Shown: one piece after another, positions 35,040 through 44,669 of the stretch
Layout: every line of letters begins with the position of its first letter
How positions within the stretch are numbered: the first letter of the stretch is position 1
NCBI RefSeq assembly: GCF_900198835.1
Contig: NZ_LT900021.1
Coordinates: 1,798,001-1,862,000 of the forward strand
Direction of reading: 5' to 3'
DNA from: Thermococcus henrietii
GTDB taxonomy: Archaea; Methanobacteriota_B; Thermococci; Thermococcales; Thermococcaceae
DNA length: 64,000 bases
The notes under the pieces: model-generated
Databases searched by the model: none
What the model saw: only the letters and a program-made list of their open reading frames with translations
Told to the model about the DNA's origin: nothing
Program-made: the position numbers and the translations under genes

Positions 35040-36304
35040 TGGAACACCTCCTCGGAGCCGTAAACGGGGGTAAACTTAGTGGAGAGAGATAAGGAGAGCT
35101 CTCTCAAGTACTTCAGGTATTCAACTTCACCATCCTGCCCCCTCTCGATGATAAAGAGGGCTCCCGCGGCGTTGGCAACTTTCTCCCTTCCCTTGTACAC
35201 TCCCCCTCTGTACCTCACTGGGCCCTCGTAACCCGGCAAGAACTTGTACCTGAAGAGGGTTATCACTGGGTAGTATTCAGTGGCGTTCTGGCTTTTCACG
35301 GCGTTTACCGTGAACAGTAAACAGGATGCCCTTCTATCGGCATTCCAATGGTCAACTGTGAATTTAACGGATTCCGTCCCAAACGACTTGTAGAACGGGA
35401 TTGGCAAGCCTAAGAAAGGCCTCCTCTCGGGAGCTACATCTATGCTCCCGATTCTCTCCTCCCCCTGCTGGTACTTTTCATGAATCTTGTGGGGAATCCT
35501 CCTGTTGGCGTACTTGAACCTGAAGCCTCCCTCGAACTTACCTCCCTTCCCCACAGTTCCGAGGTACCATTCACCAACGTCTTTTATGGCCTCGCTGACG
35601 TCCCCCTTAGGGTCGCCAACTACGATCAGTGAGTGCTCTCGATTGAGTACCGGGTACTCGGGTAACCTCCCGTATCGGGGTCCCGGCTTGAAGCCCATAT
35701 CCCTCAGTATCTTGGAGAACTCTGACGTGATGTTTCTTTCCCCCTCGAACACCCCCTTGTAGAATTCCTCAACGTCCTGCCCCGGAACAAAGGATATATC
35801 AAGGTTCACGTCTCCTCCTGGTTCCTTTTTGGGGAACAGCGAACCCCCAAACTTCCTCGACCTAGAACCGAACCCACCGAGGTGTAGAGCAGTCCACAGG
35901 GAGAGGACAGCAAGTTTCAGTGAATCCTCATCGCGACCCTCCAACGTAATGGTGAGGGTAAGTCCGGGGAGAACGGCACCCCGTGAATTACGGCCCGTTT
36001 GAGAGAACCAGAAGTAACTCTCATACTCGTTCTTCGGGGAGTACTCACCATTAGACTCAACGGGTTCCACCTCAACGATCACTGCGCTCCTCCTCGTCCC
36101 GCCACCTCCAGCGCACCCGAAGACCCTGCACTCGGCTTCCCTAAGCTTTGCAATGTTGTTTCCAAAGTAGCTCCCGGCTAAAGCCCTGAACCACCAGCGC
36201 ATGACGCCTTTGATGCTTGCGGAGCGAAATTCAGCTTTTCTCTGGTCTGCACCACGCATAAAAAGAGGAGTTATAGTTTCAAGCTCAAATGTGGCTTCGT
36301 ACAT
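35036..36304 (-). CDS. cmr1: Cmr1, first gene of the type III-B operon
   Basis: The 422-residue double-RAMP protein has the Cmr1 start FELETITPLFMRGADQ, then SIKGVMRWWFRALAG and LHLGGFGSRSRKFGGS. It binds at the 3' end of the crRNA complex. GGGGTG precedes ATG 36304, and a TATA box lies at about 36371. It leads an eight-gene operon (cmr1-2-3-csx1-cmr4-5-6-cas2) in which nearly all junctions overlap or are within a few bases. Confidence 0.95.
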   Translation of the reverse strand: MYEATFELETITPLFMRGADQRKAEFRSASIKGVMRWWFRALAGSYFGNNIAKLREAECRVFGCAGGGGTRRSAVIVEVEPVESNGEYSPKNEYESYFWFSQTGRNSRGAVLPGLTLTITLEGRDEDSLKLAVLSLWTALHLGGFGSRSRKFGGSLFPKKEPGGDVNLDISFVPGQDVEEFYKGVFEGERNITSEFSKILRDMGFKPGPRYGRLPEYPVLNREHSLIVVGDPKGDVSEAIKDVGEWYLGTVGKGGKFEGGFRFKYANRRIPHKIHEKYQQGEERIGSIDVAPERRPFLGLPIPFYKSFGTESVKFTVDHWNADRRASCLLFTVNAVKSQNATEYYPVITLFRYKFLPGYEGPVRYRGGVYKGREKVANAAGALFIIERGQDGEVEYLKYLRELSLSLSTKFTPVYGSEEVFQ

Positions 36305-36370
36305 ACGAGCACCCCCGTACTAAATAAAGAGGAGTCCTCAAATTAACCCTGCCTAAAATGACAATTGGCA

Positions 36371-36380
36371 TGTATAAAAA
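36371..36380 (-). promoter_or_regulatory. TATA box of the cmr operon
   Basis: GCAAAATTTTTATACATG on the minus strand contains TTTTTATACA, about 67-76 bases before the cmr1 ATG, predicting a 5' untranslated region of around 40 bases. The 244-base gap 36305-36548 otherwise holds nothing I recognise. Confidence 0.5.
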
Positions 36381-36548
36381 TTTTGCGGGATGATTCAGTA
36401 ATGACGTGAACGAACACATCAACTCGTGGATGAGACATTTCCTGACACTACCTCAAAACAAGGGAAACAACAGAAGATTAGTACCCTTCAAAGAGTAAAC
36501 CCCGCAACCCTTTAAAATCCTCGCCCTCAGCTTAGCCCGGTGGTGAAG

Positions 36549-38318
36549 ATGCGCGTTGCGGTCATCGACTACGACAAGTGCAACCCGGACAAGTGCGGTC
36601 ACTTCCTCTGCGAGCGAGTCTGCCCTGTCAACCGAATGGGCGGTGAGGCGATAATCATAGACGAGGAGAACTACCGGCCGGTCATACAGGAGGCCAGCTG
36701 TACGGGCTGTGGAATCTGCGTCCACAAGTGCCCCTTCAACGCGATAACAATCGTAAACCTTCCAGAACAGCTCGACGAGGACTGCGTCCACCGCTACGGA
36801 ATCAATGGCTTCGTCCTCTACCGCCTCCCGGTTGTCAAGGAAGGAATGGTCGTCGGAATCCTCGGTCCCAATGGAACCGGTAAGACGACCGCCGTTAAGA
36901 TACTCTCCGGCCAGCTCCTGCCGAACCTCTGCGGCGACAACGACTCCTGGGACAACGTGATTAAGGCCTTCCGAGGAAACGAGCTCCAGACGTACTTTGA
37001 GAGGCTGAAGAACGGGGAGATTCGACCCGTCGTGAAGCCCCAGTACGTTGACCTGATTCCCAAGGCCGTTAAGGGAAAGGTCCGCGACCTGCTCAGGAAG
37101 GCCGACGAGAGCGGAAGGTTCGACGAGGTTGTTAAAGAGCTGGAACTTGAGGGAATCCTCGACAGGGACATAAGACAGCTCTCCGGCGGTGAGCTCCAGC
37201 GCGTTGCCATAGCCGCGGCCCTGCTCAGGAACGCGGAGTTCTACTTCTTCGACGAGCCGTCGAGCTACCTCGACATAAGGCAGAGGCTCAAGGTCGCCAA
37301 AATCATCAGGAACCTCGCCGACTCGGGAAAGAACGTCCTGGCGGTCGAGCACGACCTTGCTATCCTCGACTACATGAGCGACATAATCCACGTCGTCTAC
37401 GGCAAGCCCGGTGCCTACGGTATCTTTTCACAGCCCAAGTCAACGAGAAACGGCATAAACGAGTTCCTTAGGGGCTATTTGAGGGACGAGAACGTCCGCT
37501 TCAGGCCCTACGAGATAAACTTCAGCAAGAAGAGCGAGCGCAAGAGCCAGGAGGGAGAAATACTCGTCGAGTATCCGAGGCTCGTCAAGGACTACAGCTC
37601 CTTCAAGCTCGAGGCCGAGGGTGGGGAGCTCTACATCGGCGAGGTCGTCGGAATCGTCGGCCCGAACGGAATAGGTAAGACGACCTTCGTGAAGATGCTC
37701 GCCGGAGTCGAGAAGCCAACGGAGGGCGAGATAGACTGGTCGCTGACAGTCTCTTACAAGCCCCAGTACATAAAGACGGACTACGACGGAACGGTTTACG
37801 AGCTCCTCAGCAAGATTGACGCGAGCAAGCTCATGAGCAGTTTCTACAAGAGCGAGCTCCTGAACCCGCTGGGCATTCCGGAGCTCTACGACAAGCGCGT
37901 GGACGAACTGAGCGGCGGTGAGCTCCAGCGCGTTGCCATAGTGGCCTGCCTGATAAGGGACGCCGACCTGTATCTCCTCGACGAGCCCTCGGCGCATCTC
38001 GACGTCGAGCAGAGGCTGGCGGTTTCGAAGGCAATCCGCTCGCTGATGGCCAAGAACGAGAAGACGGCACTGATAGTCGAGCACGACGTCATGATGGTTG
38101 ACTACCTGAGCGACAGGCTGATTGTGTTCGAGGGTCAGCCCGGCAAGTTCGGTAAGGCAAGCAAGCCGATGGGTATGCGCGAGGGAATGAACCGCTTCCT
38201 GGCCTCGGTTGGCATAACCTTCAGGCGCGACCCCGACACAGGAAGGCCGAGGGCCAACAAGGAAGGCTCCGTAAAGGACAGGGAGCAGAAGGAGAGGGGC
38301 GAGTACTACTATGCGTGA
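36549..38318 (+). CDS. ABCE1/Rli1 ribosome-recycling ATPase
   Basis: The 589-residue protein has two N-terminal ferredoxin-like [4Fe-4S] sites (CNPDKCGHFLCERVCP and CTGCGICVHKCP) and two ABC cassettes. Walker A motifs are GPNGTGKTT and GPNGIGKTT; signature motifs are LSGGELQRVAIAAALL and LSGGELQRVAIVACLI. It splits post-termination ribosomes with aRF1/aPelota. ATG 36549 after GGTGGTGA fits the conserved N-terminus MRVAVIDYDKC; upstream GTG codons are not needed. Confidence 0.97.
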   Translation: MRVAVIDYDKCNPDKCGHFLCERVCPVNRMGGEAIIIDEENYRPVIQEASCTGCGICVHKCPFNAITIVNLPEQLDEDCVHRYGINGFVLYRLPVVKEGMVVGILGPNGTGKTTAVKILSGQLLPNLCGDNDSWDNVIKAFRGNELQTYFERLKNGEIRPVVKPQYVDLIPKAVKGKVRDLLRKADESGRFDEVVKELELEGILDRDIRQLSGGELQRVAIAAALLRNAEFYFFDEPSSYLDIRQRLKVAKIIRNLADSGKNVLAVEHDLAILDYMSDIIHVVYGKPGAYGIFSQPKSTRNGINEFLRGYLRDENVRFRPYEINFSKKSERKSQEGEILVEYPRLVKDYSSFKLEAEGGELYIGEVVGIVGPNGIGKTTFVKMLAGVEKPTEGEIDWSLTVSYKPQYIKTDYDGTVYELLSKIDASKLMSSFYKSELLNPLGIPELYDKRVDELSGGELQRVAIVACLIRDADLYLLDEPSAHLDVEQRLAVSKAIRSLMAKNEKTALIVEHDVMMVDYLSDRLIVFEGQPGKFGKASKPMGMREGMNRFLASVGITFRRDPDTGRPRANKEGSVKDREQKERGEYYYA

Positions 38319-38331
38319 AATCCTCGGAACC

Positions 38332-38341
38332 CTTATATAAT
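38332..38341 (+). promoter_or_regulatory. TATA box for the 38372 gene
   Basis: CCCTTATATAATTT lies about 35 bases before the ATG at 38372, immediately after the ABCE1 stop region. Confidence 0.6.
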
Positions 38342-38371
38342 TTTACGTTTTACATTCCCTGGGTGAGTGGT

Positions 38372-39442
38372 ATGAAGAAGTTGGCCTCATTCGTCATCAT
38401 GCTGATGTTGCTCACTTGGGGAGCCGCGTTCAGCACGGCCACAGCGTCCGGGAGCGGTTCTGATACCGTAATACTCGTCAGCGACAATCCGGCCGACCTT
38501 GTGATGGCCGAGCTCGTCTCGAATCTAACGGGATATCCAATTGTCGTTGCCCCCTGGGGCATATACGACCCTGGTGTAACCGCGAAGGTTCTCTCGAAGT
38601 CCCCGCGGAAGGTCATAATAATCGGCGGACCCCTGGCGGTTCTCCCTGACTACGCGGCGGATTTGAACGCCTCAAACGTTACTGTTATAAGATGGGGCGG
38701 CAGGACGAGGTACGACACGAACAGAGACGTCATCAAAGGACTGGAGGAGCTTGGGATAAACCTCAAAAAGCAGGTTTTTGCCGTCGGTTCTGACCCGGCC
38801 TGCGTTCAAACGGCCCTCAAGCTAGCCCTCGAGGAAAGGGCCGCGGTGGTCTACCTGACGAAACCCACCGAAAACACCAGCGACGGAAAGCTCGTCGTAC
38901 CCCAGTGGGTCAACGTCTCAGGCCCGGAGGTAGTGAAGGTGAAGGTAACGAACTGGACCGCGGAGATGAGGATTAAAGAGGTTGAGGGAAAGCTGAACTT
39001 CCTCCTAAGCTTCATCAACGGAACACCAGGAAAAGTTCTGGGGAAGTACGTTGATAGCGCCAAGAAACTGCTCGCGGAGGCAAAGGAGGCATACACAAGG
39101 GGGGACTACGCTGAGGCTTACAGACTCGCGAACCTTGCCGGGGAAAAGGTTGAACTTGCGATAAAGCAGGCCGCCCTCGACCCAAACGTGAAGGCTGACT
39201 TTGATGTATCGCTCATGGAGTTCTACATGCATGGAATGAAGCCCCTAACCCCGGAACAGCAGGAGGAGCTCCAGAAGCTCATGACGGAACTCGAAGAGGC
39301 CCTCAAAAACCATGACTACGAAAAGGCGAGGAGAATCCGCCTGATAATCATAACGAGGTTCCTTCGCGTTTACGGGCGGTTCGGAGGGGTTATATCTCCG
39401 ATTATATCCCCAAACCTCAACGACCTAAACCTTGACAAGTGA
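38372..39442 (+). CDS. Secreted protein with cell-wall-binding-repeat-2-like domain
   Basis: The 356-residue protein starts with a signal peptide (KKLASFVIMLMLLTWGAAF, cleavage near TATA-SG at about 27). It continues with a repeat resembling cell-wall-binding repeat 2: TVILVSDNPADLVMAELVS, then KVIIIGGPLAVLPDYAADL. The C-terminal half is helical and charged, ending in a Pro/Ser/Ile-rich stretch. Proteins of this kind are common on Thermococcales surfaces, but the function is unknown. GGGTGAGTGG precedes ATG 38372. Confidence 0.78.
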   Translation: MKKLASFVIMLMLLTWGAAFSTATASGSGSDTVILVSDNPADLVMAELVSNLTGYPIVVAPWGIYDPGVTAKVLSKSPRKVIIIGGPLAVLPDYAADLNASNVTVIRWGGRTRYDTNRDVIKGLEELGINLKKQVFAVGSDPACVQTALKLALEERAAVVYLTKPTENTSDGKLVVPQWVNVSGPEVVKVKVTNWTAEMRIKEVEGKLNFLLSFINGTPGKVLGKYVDSAKKLLAEAKEAYTRGDYAEAYRLANLAGEKVELAIKQAALDPNVKADFDVSLMEFYMHGMKPLTPEQQEELQKLMTELEEALKNHDYEKARRIRLIIITRFLRVYGRFGGVISPIISPNLNDLNLDK

Positions 39443-39448
39443 TGACCC

Positions 39449-40444
39449 ATGCATCCAGGAAAACTTCCTCCGGAACTCCTTGAAAAGCTGGTCCTCTCCA
39501 GGCTCCCGACAGGAGGGAAGGGGGTTATCTTAGGCCCGGGAACCGGAATAGACGGCGCAGCTGTGAACGTCGAGGGTACCCTCGTCGCTTCCAGCGACCC
39601 CATAACGGGTGCAACGAAGAGAATCGGCTTCTACGCCGTCCACGTCAACGCGAACGATGTGGCAGTAATGGGCGCGGAGCCGAGGTGGTTCCTGACGACG
39701 GTGCTCCTTCCAGGGAACACCGATGAGGAGCTTTTAGAAAACATCATCGAGGAAATCTCACGCGAAGCTAAGAAGCTCGGCGTTGCGGTCGTCGGTGGGC
39801 ACACGGAAGTAACTCCCGGTCTCGACAGACCGATAGTCGTTGGAACGATGCTCGGCGAGGCTGAGAGGCTCGTCAGAACCGACGGAGCGAAGCCCGGTGA
39901 TGCCATAGTGATGACGAAGTGGGCGGGCATCGAAGGAACCGCCATAATCGCGGAGGAGCTCAGGGGGAGGCTCGCCCCGATACTCGGTGAGGAGTTCCTT
40001 GAGGTTGCCTCGTCTCTGATTGAGTACCTGAGCGTCCTTCCCGAGGCGAGGATTCTCAGGAAGGTGGCCAACGCAATGCACGACCCGACCGAGGGAGGAA
40101 TACTCAACGGTCTCCATGAGATGGCCGACGCTTCCGGTTTGGGTTTCAGGCTTTACGCCGAGAGGATTCCAATCCGGGAGGAAACGAAAACCCTCTGCAA
40201 CTACCTCCACCTGAACCCGCTCGGTCTGATAAGCTCGGGCGTTCTTCTCGCCTCTGTTCCAAGGGATTACGCGAAAAAGGCCGTTGAAGAGCTTTTGAGC
40301 CATGGCATAACCGCGAGCATCATAGGGGAGTTTTTGGCCGAAGAGAAACGCGTCATAGTCGAGGAGAACGAAGAGAGGCCCGCGTGGAGACCAGAGAGCG
40401 ACGAGCTGTGGAAGGTCGTGGGTAGCCAAAAAAGCACTCAGTGA
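39449..40444 (+). CDS. AIR synthase/HypE-related protein
   Basis: The 331-residue protein has the PurM/HypE/SelD ATP-binding fold: DGAAVNVEGTLVASSDPITG, HVNANDVAVMGAEPRWFL, GGHTEVTPGLDRPIV and HDPTEGGILNGLHEM. It lacks the C-terminal Cys on which HypE makes the thiocarboxamide, ending instead KSTQ, so it is not HypE itself. The substrate is unknown. It lies 6 bases after the preceding gene and may be co-transcribed. Confidence 0.82.
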   Translation: MHPGKLPPELLEKLVLSRLPTGGKGVILGPGTGIDGAAVNVEGTLVASSDPITGATKRIGFYAVHVNANDVAVMGAEPRWFLTTVLLPGNTDEELLENIIEEISREAKKLGVAVVGGHTEVTPGLDRPIVVGTMLGEAERLVRTDGAKPGDAIVMTKWAGIEGTAIIAEELRGRLAPILGEEFLEVASSLIEYLSVLPEARILRKVANAMHDPTEGGILNGLHEMADASGLGFRLYAERIPIREETKTLCNYLHLNPLGLISSGVLLASVPRDYAKKAVEELLSHGITASIIGEFLAEEKRVIVEENEERPAWRPESDELWKVVGSQKSTQ

Positions 40445-40533
40445 GACATCTTCACTAACGTCTTTTTTCGAGCATTGTAACCATAAGATGGTCTCTAATG
40501 CCCGTATCTACCTCGATGTAGCTTTTGGGAAAG

Positions 40534-40542
40534 CTTATATAC
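40534..40542 (+). promoter_or_regulatory. TATA box for the acd-ior operon
   Basis: AAAGCTTATATACGATT lies about 32-39 bases before the ATG at 40573. Confidence 0.6.
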
Positions 40543-40572
40543 GATTCCACGGAGATTTTAACGGTGAGGTTC

Positions 40573-41949
40573 ATGAACCTGGACTACTTCTTCAAACCGA
40601 AGGGTATAGCCGTCATCGGTGCATCGAACGACCCGATGAAGCTCGGCTACGAAGTTTTCAAGAACCTCAAGAAGTACAAGGAGGGCAAGGTTTACCCCGT
40701 CAACGTCAAGGACGAGGTCGTTCAGGGCGTTAAGGCCTACAAGAACGTCAAGGACATCCCCGACGAGGTTGACCTCGCGATAATCGTAGTTCCCAAGCGC
40801 TTCGTGAAGCAGTCGATAATAGACTGCGGTGAGAAGGGAGTTAAGGGAGCGGTCATCATAACGGCCGGCTTCGGCGAGACTGGTGAAGAGGGCAAGAAGG
40901 AGGAGAGGGAACTCGTTGAGATTGCCCACAAGTACGGAATGCGCCTGATAGGCCCGAACTGCGTCGGCGTCATGAACACCCACAACGACATGAACGCGAC
41001 CTTCATAATGGACGCCAAGAAGGGGAGCATAGCCTTCGTGAGCCAGAGTGGAGCTTTGGGAGCTGGAATCGTCTACAAGACCGTCAAGGAGGGAATCGGC
41101 TTCTCCAAGTTCATCAGCGTCGGCAACATGGCGGACCTCGACTTCGCGGAGCTCATGGAGTACCTGGCGGACACCGAGGAGGACAAGGCAATCGCGCTTT
41201 ACATCGAGGGAATCAAGGACGGAAGGAAGTTCATCGAGGTCGCCAAGAAGGCCACCAGGAAGAAGCCCGTCATAGCCCTTAAGGCTGGAAAGAGCGAGAG
41301 CGGAGCGAGGGCAGCATCAAGCCATACGGGTTCCCTTGCCGGAAGCTGGAAGATTTACGAAGCCGCTTTCAAGCAGAGCGGAGTTCTCATCGCCGAGACA
41401 ATCGACGATATGCTCAGCATGGCGCGGGCTTTCACCCAGCCGTTGCCGAAAGGCAAGCGCGTCGCGATAATGACCAACGCCGGAGGACCGGGCGTTTTAA
41501 CCGCCGACCAGATTGACAAGAGGGGCCTTAAGCTGGCCGACCTCGAGGAGAAGACGATAGAGGAGCTCCGCTCGTTCCTCCCGCCGATGGCGGCAGTGAA
41601 GAACCCCGTCGACATGATAGCTTCCGCGAGGGGTGAGGACTACTACAGAACCGCCAAGGCCCTCCTCCAGGACCCGAACGTCGACATGCTCATAGCGATA
41701 TGCGTCGTCCCGACCTTCGCGGGAATGACTCCAACGGAGCACGCTGAGGGCGTTATCAGGGCAATCAAGGAAGTCAACAACGGCAAGCCAGTTCTCGGCC
41801 TATTCATGGCCGGCTACGTCAGCGAGAAGGCGAAGGAGCTCCTCGAAGAGAACGGAATCCCGAGCTATGAGAGGCCGGAGGACGTTGCCGCTGGAGCTTA
41901 CGCGCTCGTCCAGCAGGCGAGGAACGCTGGTATCTTGGAGGATGAGTGA
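40573..41949 (+). CDS. ADP-forming acyl-CoA synthetase, alpha subunit (ACD II type)
   Basis: The 458-residue protein has the CoA-binding N-terminus (YFFKPKGIAVIGASNDPMKLG), the CoA-ligase domains and the phosphorylated His in ASSHTGSLAGS. It conserves energy by turning acyl-CoA, ADP and Pi into acid, ATP and CoA. It sits directly before iorA and iorB, as the ACD II alpha gene PF0532 does before PF0533-0534, so the likely substrates are aryl-acetyl-CoAs from aromatic amino acids. The beta subunit is not in the window. GGTGAGGT precedes ATG 40573. Confidence 0.92.
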   Translation: MNLDYFFKPKGIAVIGASNDPMKLGYEVFKNLKKYKEGKVYPVNVKDEVVQGVKAYKNVKDIPDEVDLAIIVVPKRFVKQSIIDCGEKGVKGAVIITAGFGETGEEGKKEERELVEIAHKYGMRLIGPNCVGVMNTHNDMNATFIMDAKKGSIAFVSQSGALGAGIVYKTVKEGIGFSKFISVGNMADLDFAELMEYLADTEEDKAIALYIEGIKDGRKFIEVAKKATRKKPVIALKAGKSESGARAASSHTGSLAGSWKIYEAAFKQSGVLIAETIDDMLSMARAFTQPLPKGKRVAIMTNAGGPGVLTADQIDKRGLKLADLEEKTIEELRSFLPPMAAVKNPVDMIASARGEDYYRTAKALLQDPNVDMLIAICVVPTFAGMTPTEHAEGVIRAIKEVNNGKPVLGLFMAGYVSEKAKELLEENGIPSYERPEDVAAGAYALVQQARNAGILEDE

Positions 41950-41989
41950 CTTTCATTTTTCATTGACTTAATTTCGGAGGTGTTGTTTG

Positions 41990-43936
41990 ATGGCGAAGGT
42001 GACGGACATAGTGCTGTGGGATAAGCCCGGGGAGAGGGTTCTCCTCCTCGGAAACCAAGCAATAGCGCGCGGAGCTTTGGAGGCCAACATAGCAGTTTTC
42101 GCGGCTTATCCCGGAACCCCGAGTTCGGAACTGACCGATACGATGGCGATGGTGGCCAAGAAAGCAGGAGTTTACATGGAGTACTCCACCAACGAGAAGG
42201 TCGCCTTTGAGACCGCGCTCTCAGCTGCCTGGAGCGGTCTCAGGGCCATGACGGCCATGAAGCACGTCGGACTGAACGTTGCAGCGGATACGTTCCTCAG
42301 CGCAGTCGGCATGGGCGTTGAGGGCGGTTTCGTCATAATGGTCGCCGACGACCCGAGCATGTGGAGCAGTCAGAACGAGCAGGACACGAGGGTTTACGCC
42401 AAGTTCGCCAACGTGCCGGTTTTTGAGCCGATTTCACCCCACGAGGCCAAGGAGATGACGAAGTACGCCTTCGAGCTCAGCGAGAAGTTCAAGCACTTCG
42501 TCATCCTGAGGACGACCACGAGGAGCTCCCACGCGAGGGGCGATGTCGTTCTCGGAGAGCTTCCGGAGGAGATAAAGACCGGCAAGAGGAAGTTCGGGAA
42601 CTTCAAAAAGAATCCGGAGAGGTTTGTTGACATTCCCGCCCATTCACGGAAGTTCCACCCGCAGATTCTCGAGAAGATTGAGAAGATTCGCGAGGAGCTC
42701 AACAACTGCCCCTTCAACTGGATTGAGGGCGACGAGAACGCGAAGGTCGGTATAATCGCTCCGGGTCTCGCCTACGCCTACGTCAAGGAGGCCTTGGCCT
42801 GGCTCGGCGTCGAGAACGTCAAGATACTCAAGCTCGGAACGCCCTTCCCCGTCCCCTACGGACTGCTTGAGAAGTTCCTCGACGGACTTGAGAAGGTTCT
42901 CATCGTTGAGGAGCTTGAGCCGGTCGTTGAGGAGCAGGTAAAGACTTGGGCCTACGACAAGGGCTTAACGATTCCGATTCACGGCAAGGACCTCGTGCCG
43001 AGGGTTTACGAGATGACCACGAGGAGGGCGGTAACGGCCATAGCGAAGTTCCTCGGCCTCGAAACCCCTGTGAACTTCGAGGAGCTCGACCAGAAGTACG
43101 AGAAGGTAAAGGGCATGGTCCCGCCGAGGCCCCCCTCGTTGTGCCCGGCCTGTCCGCACAGGAACACCTTCTACGCGATTAGAAGGGCCGCAACTCCGAG
43201 GGCAATCTTCCCGAGCGACATAGGCTGTTACACCCTCGGCGTCCTTCCACCGCTCAAGACCGTTGACACAACCGTTGCGATGGGCGGTTCGATTGGAGTT
43301 GCCCACGGCCTCAGCATCGCCCTGAACGGTTCCGTTGCCGAGGAAGAGCACAAGACGGGCAAGGAGAAGAAGGTAATCGTCGCCACGATAGGCGACTCAA
43401 CGTTCTTCCACACGGGACTTCCGGCTTTGGCAAACGCCATCTACAACCGCTCCAATGTCGTCATAGTCGTCCTCGACAACCTTGTCACGGCCATGACCGG
43501 CGACCAGCCCAACCCGGGAACCGGCGAGACTCCACACGGTCCGGGCAAGCAGATTAAGATTGAAGAGGTCGCGAAGGCCCTCGGTGCCGATTACGTCGCC
43601 GTCGTTGACCCATACGACATAAAGGCCGTCGAGAGGACCATAAAGGAGGCCCTGGCCGTTGAAGGCGTGAGCGTCGTCGTCGCTAGGCGCGTCTGTGCGC
43701 TCTATAGGATAGGCCAGCTCAGGCGCGAGGGCAAGCAGTGGCCGCTCTACCAGGTCAACGAGGACAAGTGTACAGGCTGTAAGATCTGTATCAACGCCTA
43801 CGGATGTCCGGCAATCTACTGGGACGCCGAGAAGAAGAAGGCTAAGATTGACCCGACGATGTGCTGGGGCTGCGGCGGCTGTGCCCAGGTCTGTCCGTTC
43901 GACGCCTTCGAGAAGGTGAGGGAGGGAGAGCTATGA
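41990..43936 (+). CDS. iorA: Indolepyruvate:ferredoxin oxidoreductase, alpha subunit
   Basis: The 648-residue subunit oxidises aryl pyruvates from transaminated aromatic amino acids to aryl-acetyl-CoA, reducing ferredoxin. Thiamine diphosphate binding is seen as [17 protein letters not shown], then VVLDN. The C-terminus has two cluster motifs, [14 protein letters not shown] and [12 protein letters not shown]; the first is a variant spacing. GGAGGTG precedes ATG 41990. The gene overlaps iorB by 4 bases. Confidence 0.95.
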   Translation: MAKVTDIVLWDKPGERVLLLGNQAIARGALEANIAVFAAYPGTPSSELTDTMAMVAKKAGVYMEYSTNEKVAFETALSAAWSGLRAMTAMKHVGLNVAADTFLSAVGMGVEGGFVIMVADDPSMWSSQNEQDTRVYAKFANVPVFEPISPHEAKEMTKYAFELSEKFKHFVILRTTTRSSHARGDVVLGELPEEIKTGKRKFGNFKKNPERFVDIPAHSRKFHPQILEKIEKIREELNNCPFNWIEGDENAKVGIIAPGLAYAYVKEALAWLGVENVKILKLGTPFPVPYGLLEKFLDGLEKVLIVEELEPVVEEQVKTWAYDKGLTIPIHGKDLVPRVYEMTTRRAVTAIAKFLGLETPVNFEELDQKYEKVKGMVPPRPPSLCPACPHRNTFYAIRRAATPRAIFPSDIGCYTLGVLPPLKTVDTTVAMGGSIGVAHGLSIALNGSVAEEEHKTGKEKKVIVATIGDSTFFHTGLPALANAIYNRSNVVIVVLDNLVTAMTGDQPNPGTGETPHGPGKQIKIEEVAKALGADYVAVVDPYDIKAVERTIKEALAVEGVSVVVARRVCALYRIGQLRREGKQWPLYQVNEDKCTGCKICINAYGCPAIYWDAEKKKAKIDPTMCWGCGGCAQVCPFDAFEKVREGEL

Positions 43937-44550
43937 GCGAGATGAGGGAGTACAACATCGTTATCACCGGAGTTGGCGGTCAGGGAATCCTTACCGCGGC
44001 GAATCTGCTCGGCTGGGCGGCCCTTCACGCCGGCTACAAGGTGCGCGTTGGTGAGGTTCACGGCATGAGCCAGCGCTTTGGAAGCGTTATCGCCTACGTC
44101 CGCTTTGGAGAGGACGTCTACGGCGCGATGGTTCCCGAGGGCAAGGCGGACGTCATACTGAGCTTCGAGCCTGTCGAAGCTTTGCGCTACATCAACTACC
44201 TCAAGAAAGGCGGTCTGGTCTTCACCAACGCGAGGCCGATTCCGCCGGTTCAGGTCTCGATGGGCCTCGCCAAGTACCCGAGCCTGGAGGAGATTAGAAA
44301 GGTCGTCGAGGAGGACTTCGAGGCCAAGTTCATGGCCTTCGACGCCGAGAAGCTCGCTATGGAGGCCGGCAACATCATAACCACCAACGTCGTCCTCATC
44401 GGAGCGCTGACTCAGACGCCGGGCTTCCCGCTCTCAGCGGAGCACGTCAGGGAGGTCATAAAGGTCAGTGTGCCGAAGAAGGCCGTTGACGTCAACATGA
44501 AGGCCTTTGACCTCGGAATCAAGGCCGCGAAGGAGATGCTGGGGCTTTGA
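43933..44550 (+). CDS. iorB: Indolepyruvate:ferredoxin oxidoreductase, beta subunit
   Basis: The 205-residue protein is the gamma-domain type subunit, with [20 protein letters not shown] near the start and [21 protein letters not shown]. It forms the enzyme with IorA. The ATGA overlap with iorA and the SD-like GAGGGAGAG set the start at 43933. Confidence 0.95.
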   Translation: MSEMREYNIVITGVGGQGILTAANLLGWAALHAGYKVRVGEVHGMSQRFGSVIAYVRFGEDVYGAMVPEGKADVILSFEPVEALRYINYLKKGGLVFTNARPIPPVQVSMGLAKYPSLEEIRKVVEEDFEAKFMAFDAEKLAMEAGNIITTNVVLIGALTQTPGFPLSAEHVREVIKVSVPKKAVDVNMKAFDLGIKAAKEMLGL

Positions 44551-44634
44551 TGCCCTCTCTTCCTTTTTGACGTGTTTTTAGTCCGTAGATGTAACTAGCT
44601 ACTGTACCTGTAAGAGACAGGGAAACCCTTATAA

Positions 44635-44669
44635 CTTACCCCGGGGTAAGTAACTTACGGTGGGGTAAG
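44635..44669. repeat. Left double-palindrome box of the ATPase cassette
   Basis: The pattern CTTAC-N6-GTAAG, 3 bases, CTTAC-N6-GTAAG occupies 35 bases. The first unit is extended to a perfect 18-bp palindrome (44634-44651). The box overlaps the expected transcription start (TATA-like CCTTATAAC at 44627-44635) and ends one base before the TTG start codon, so it could be an operator, an element end, or both. Confidence 0.85.

Noticed and set aside
15510-36548. The CRISPR island as an integrated element at tRNA-Pro
   Set aside because: I found no direct repeat of the tRNA 3' end, no integrase and no other element gene, so integration at the tRNA is not supported.
36453-37391. 312-codon frame opposite ABCE1
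   Set aside because: It is a shadow of a highly conserved gene with no recognisable domain.
39449-40444. HypE hydrogenase maturation protein
   Set aside because: The fold matches but the C-terminal Cys needed for HypE chemistry is absent and no hydrogenase genes are nearby, so only a family-level call is made.
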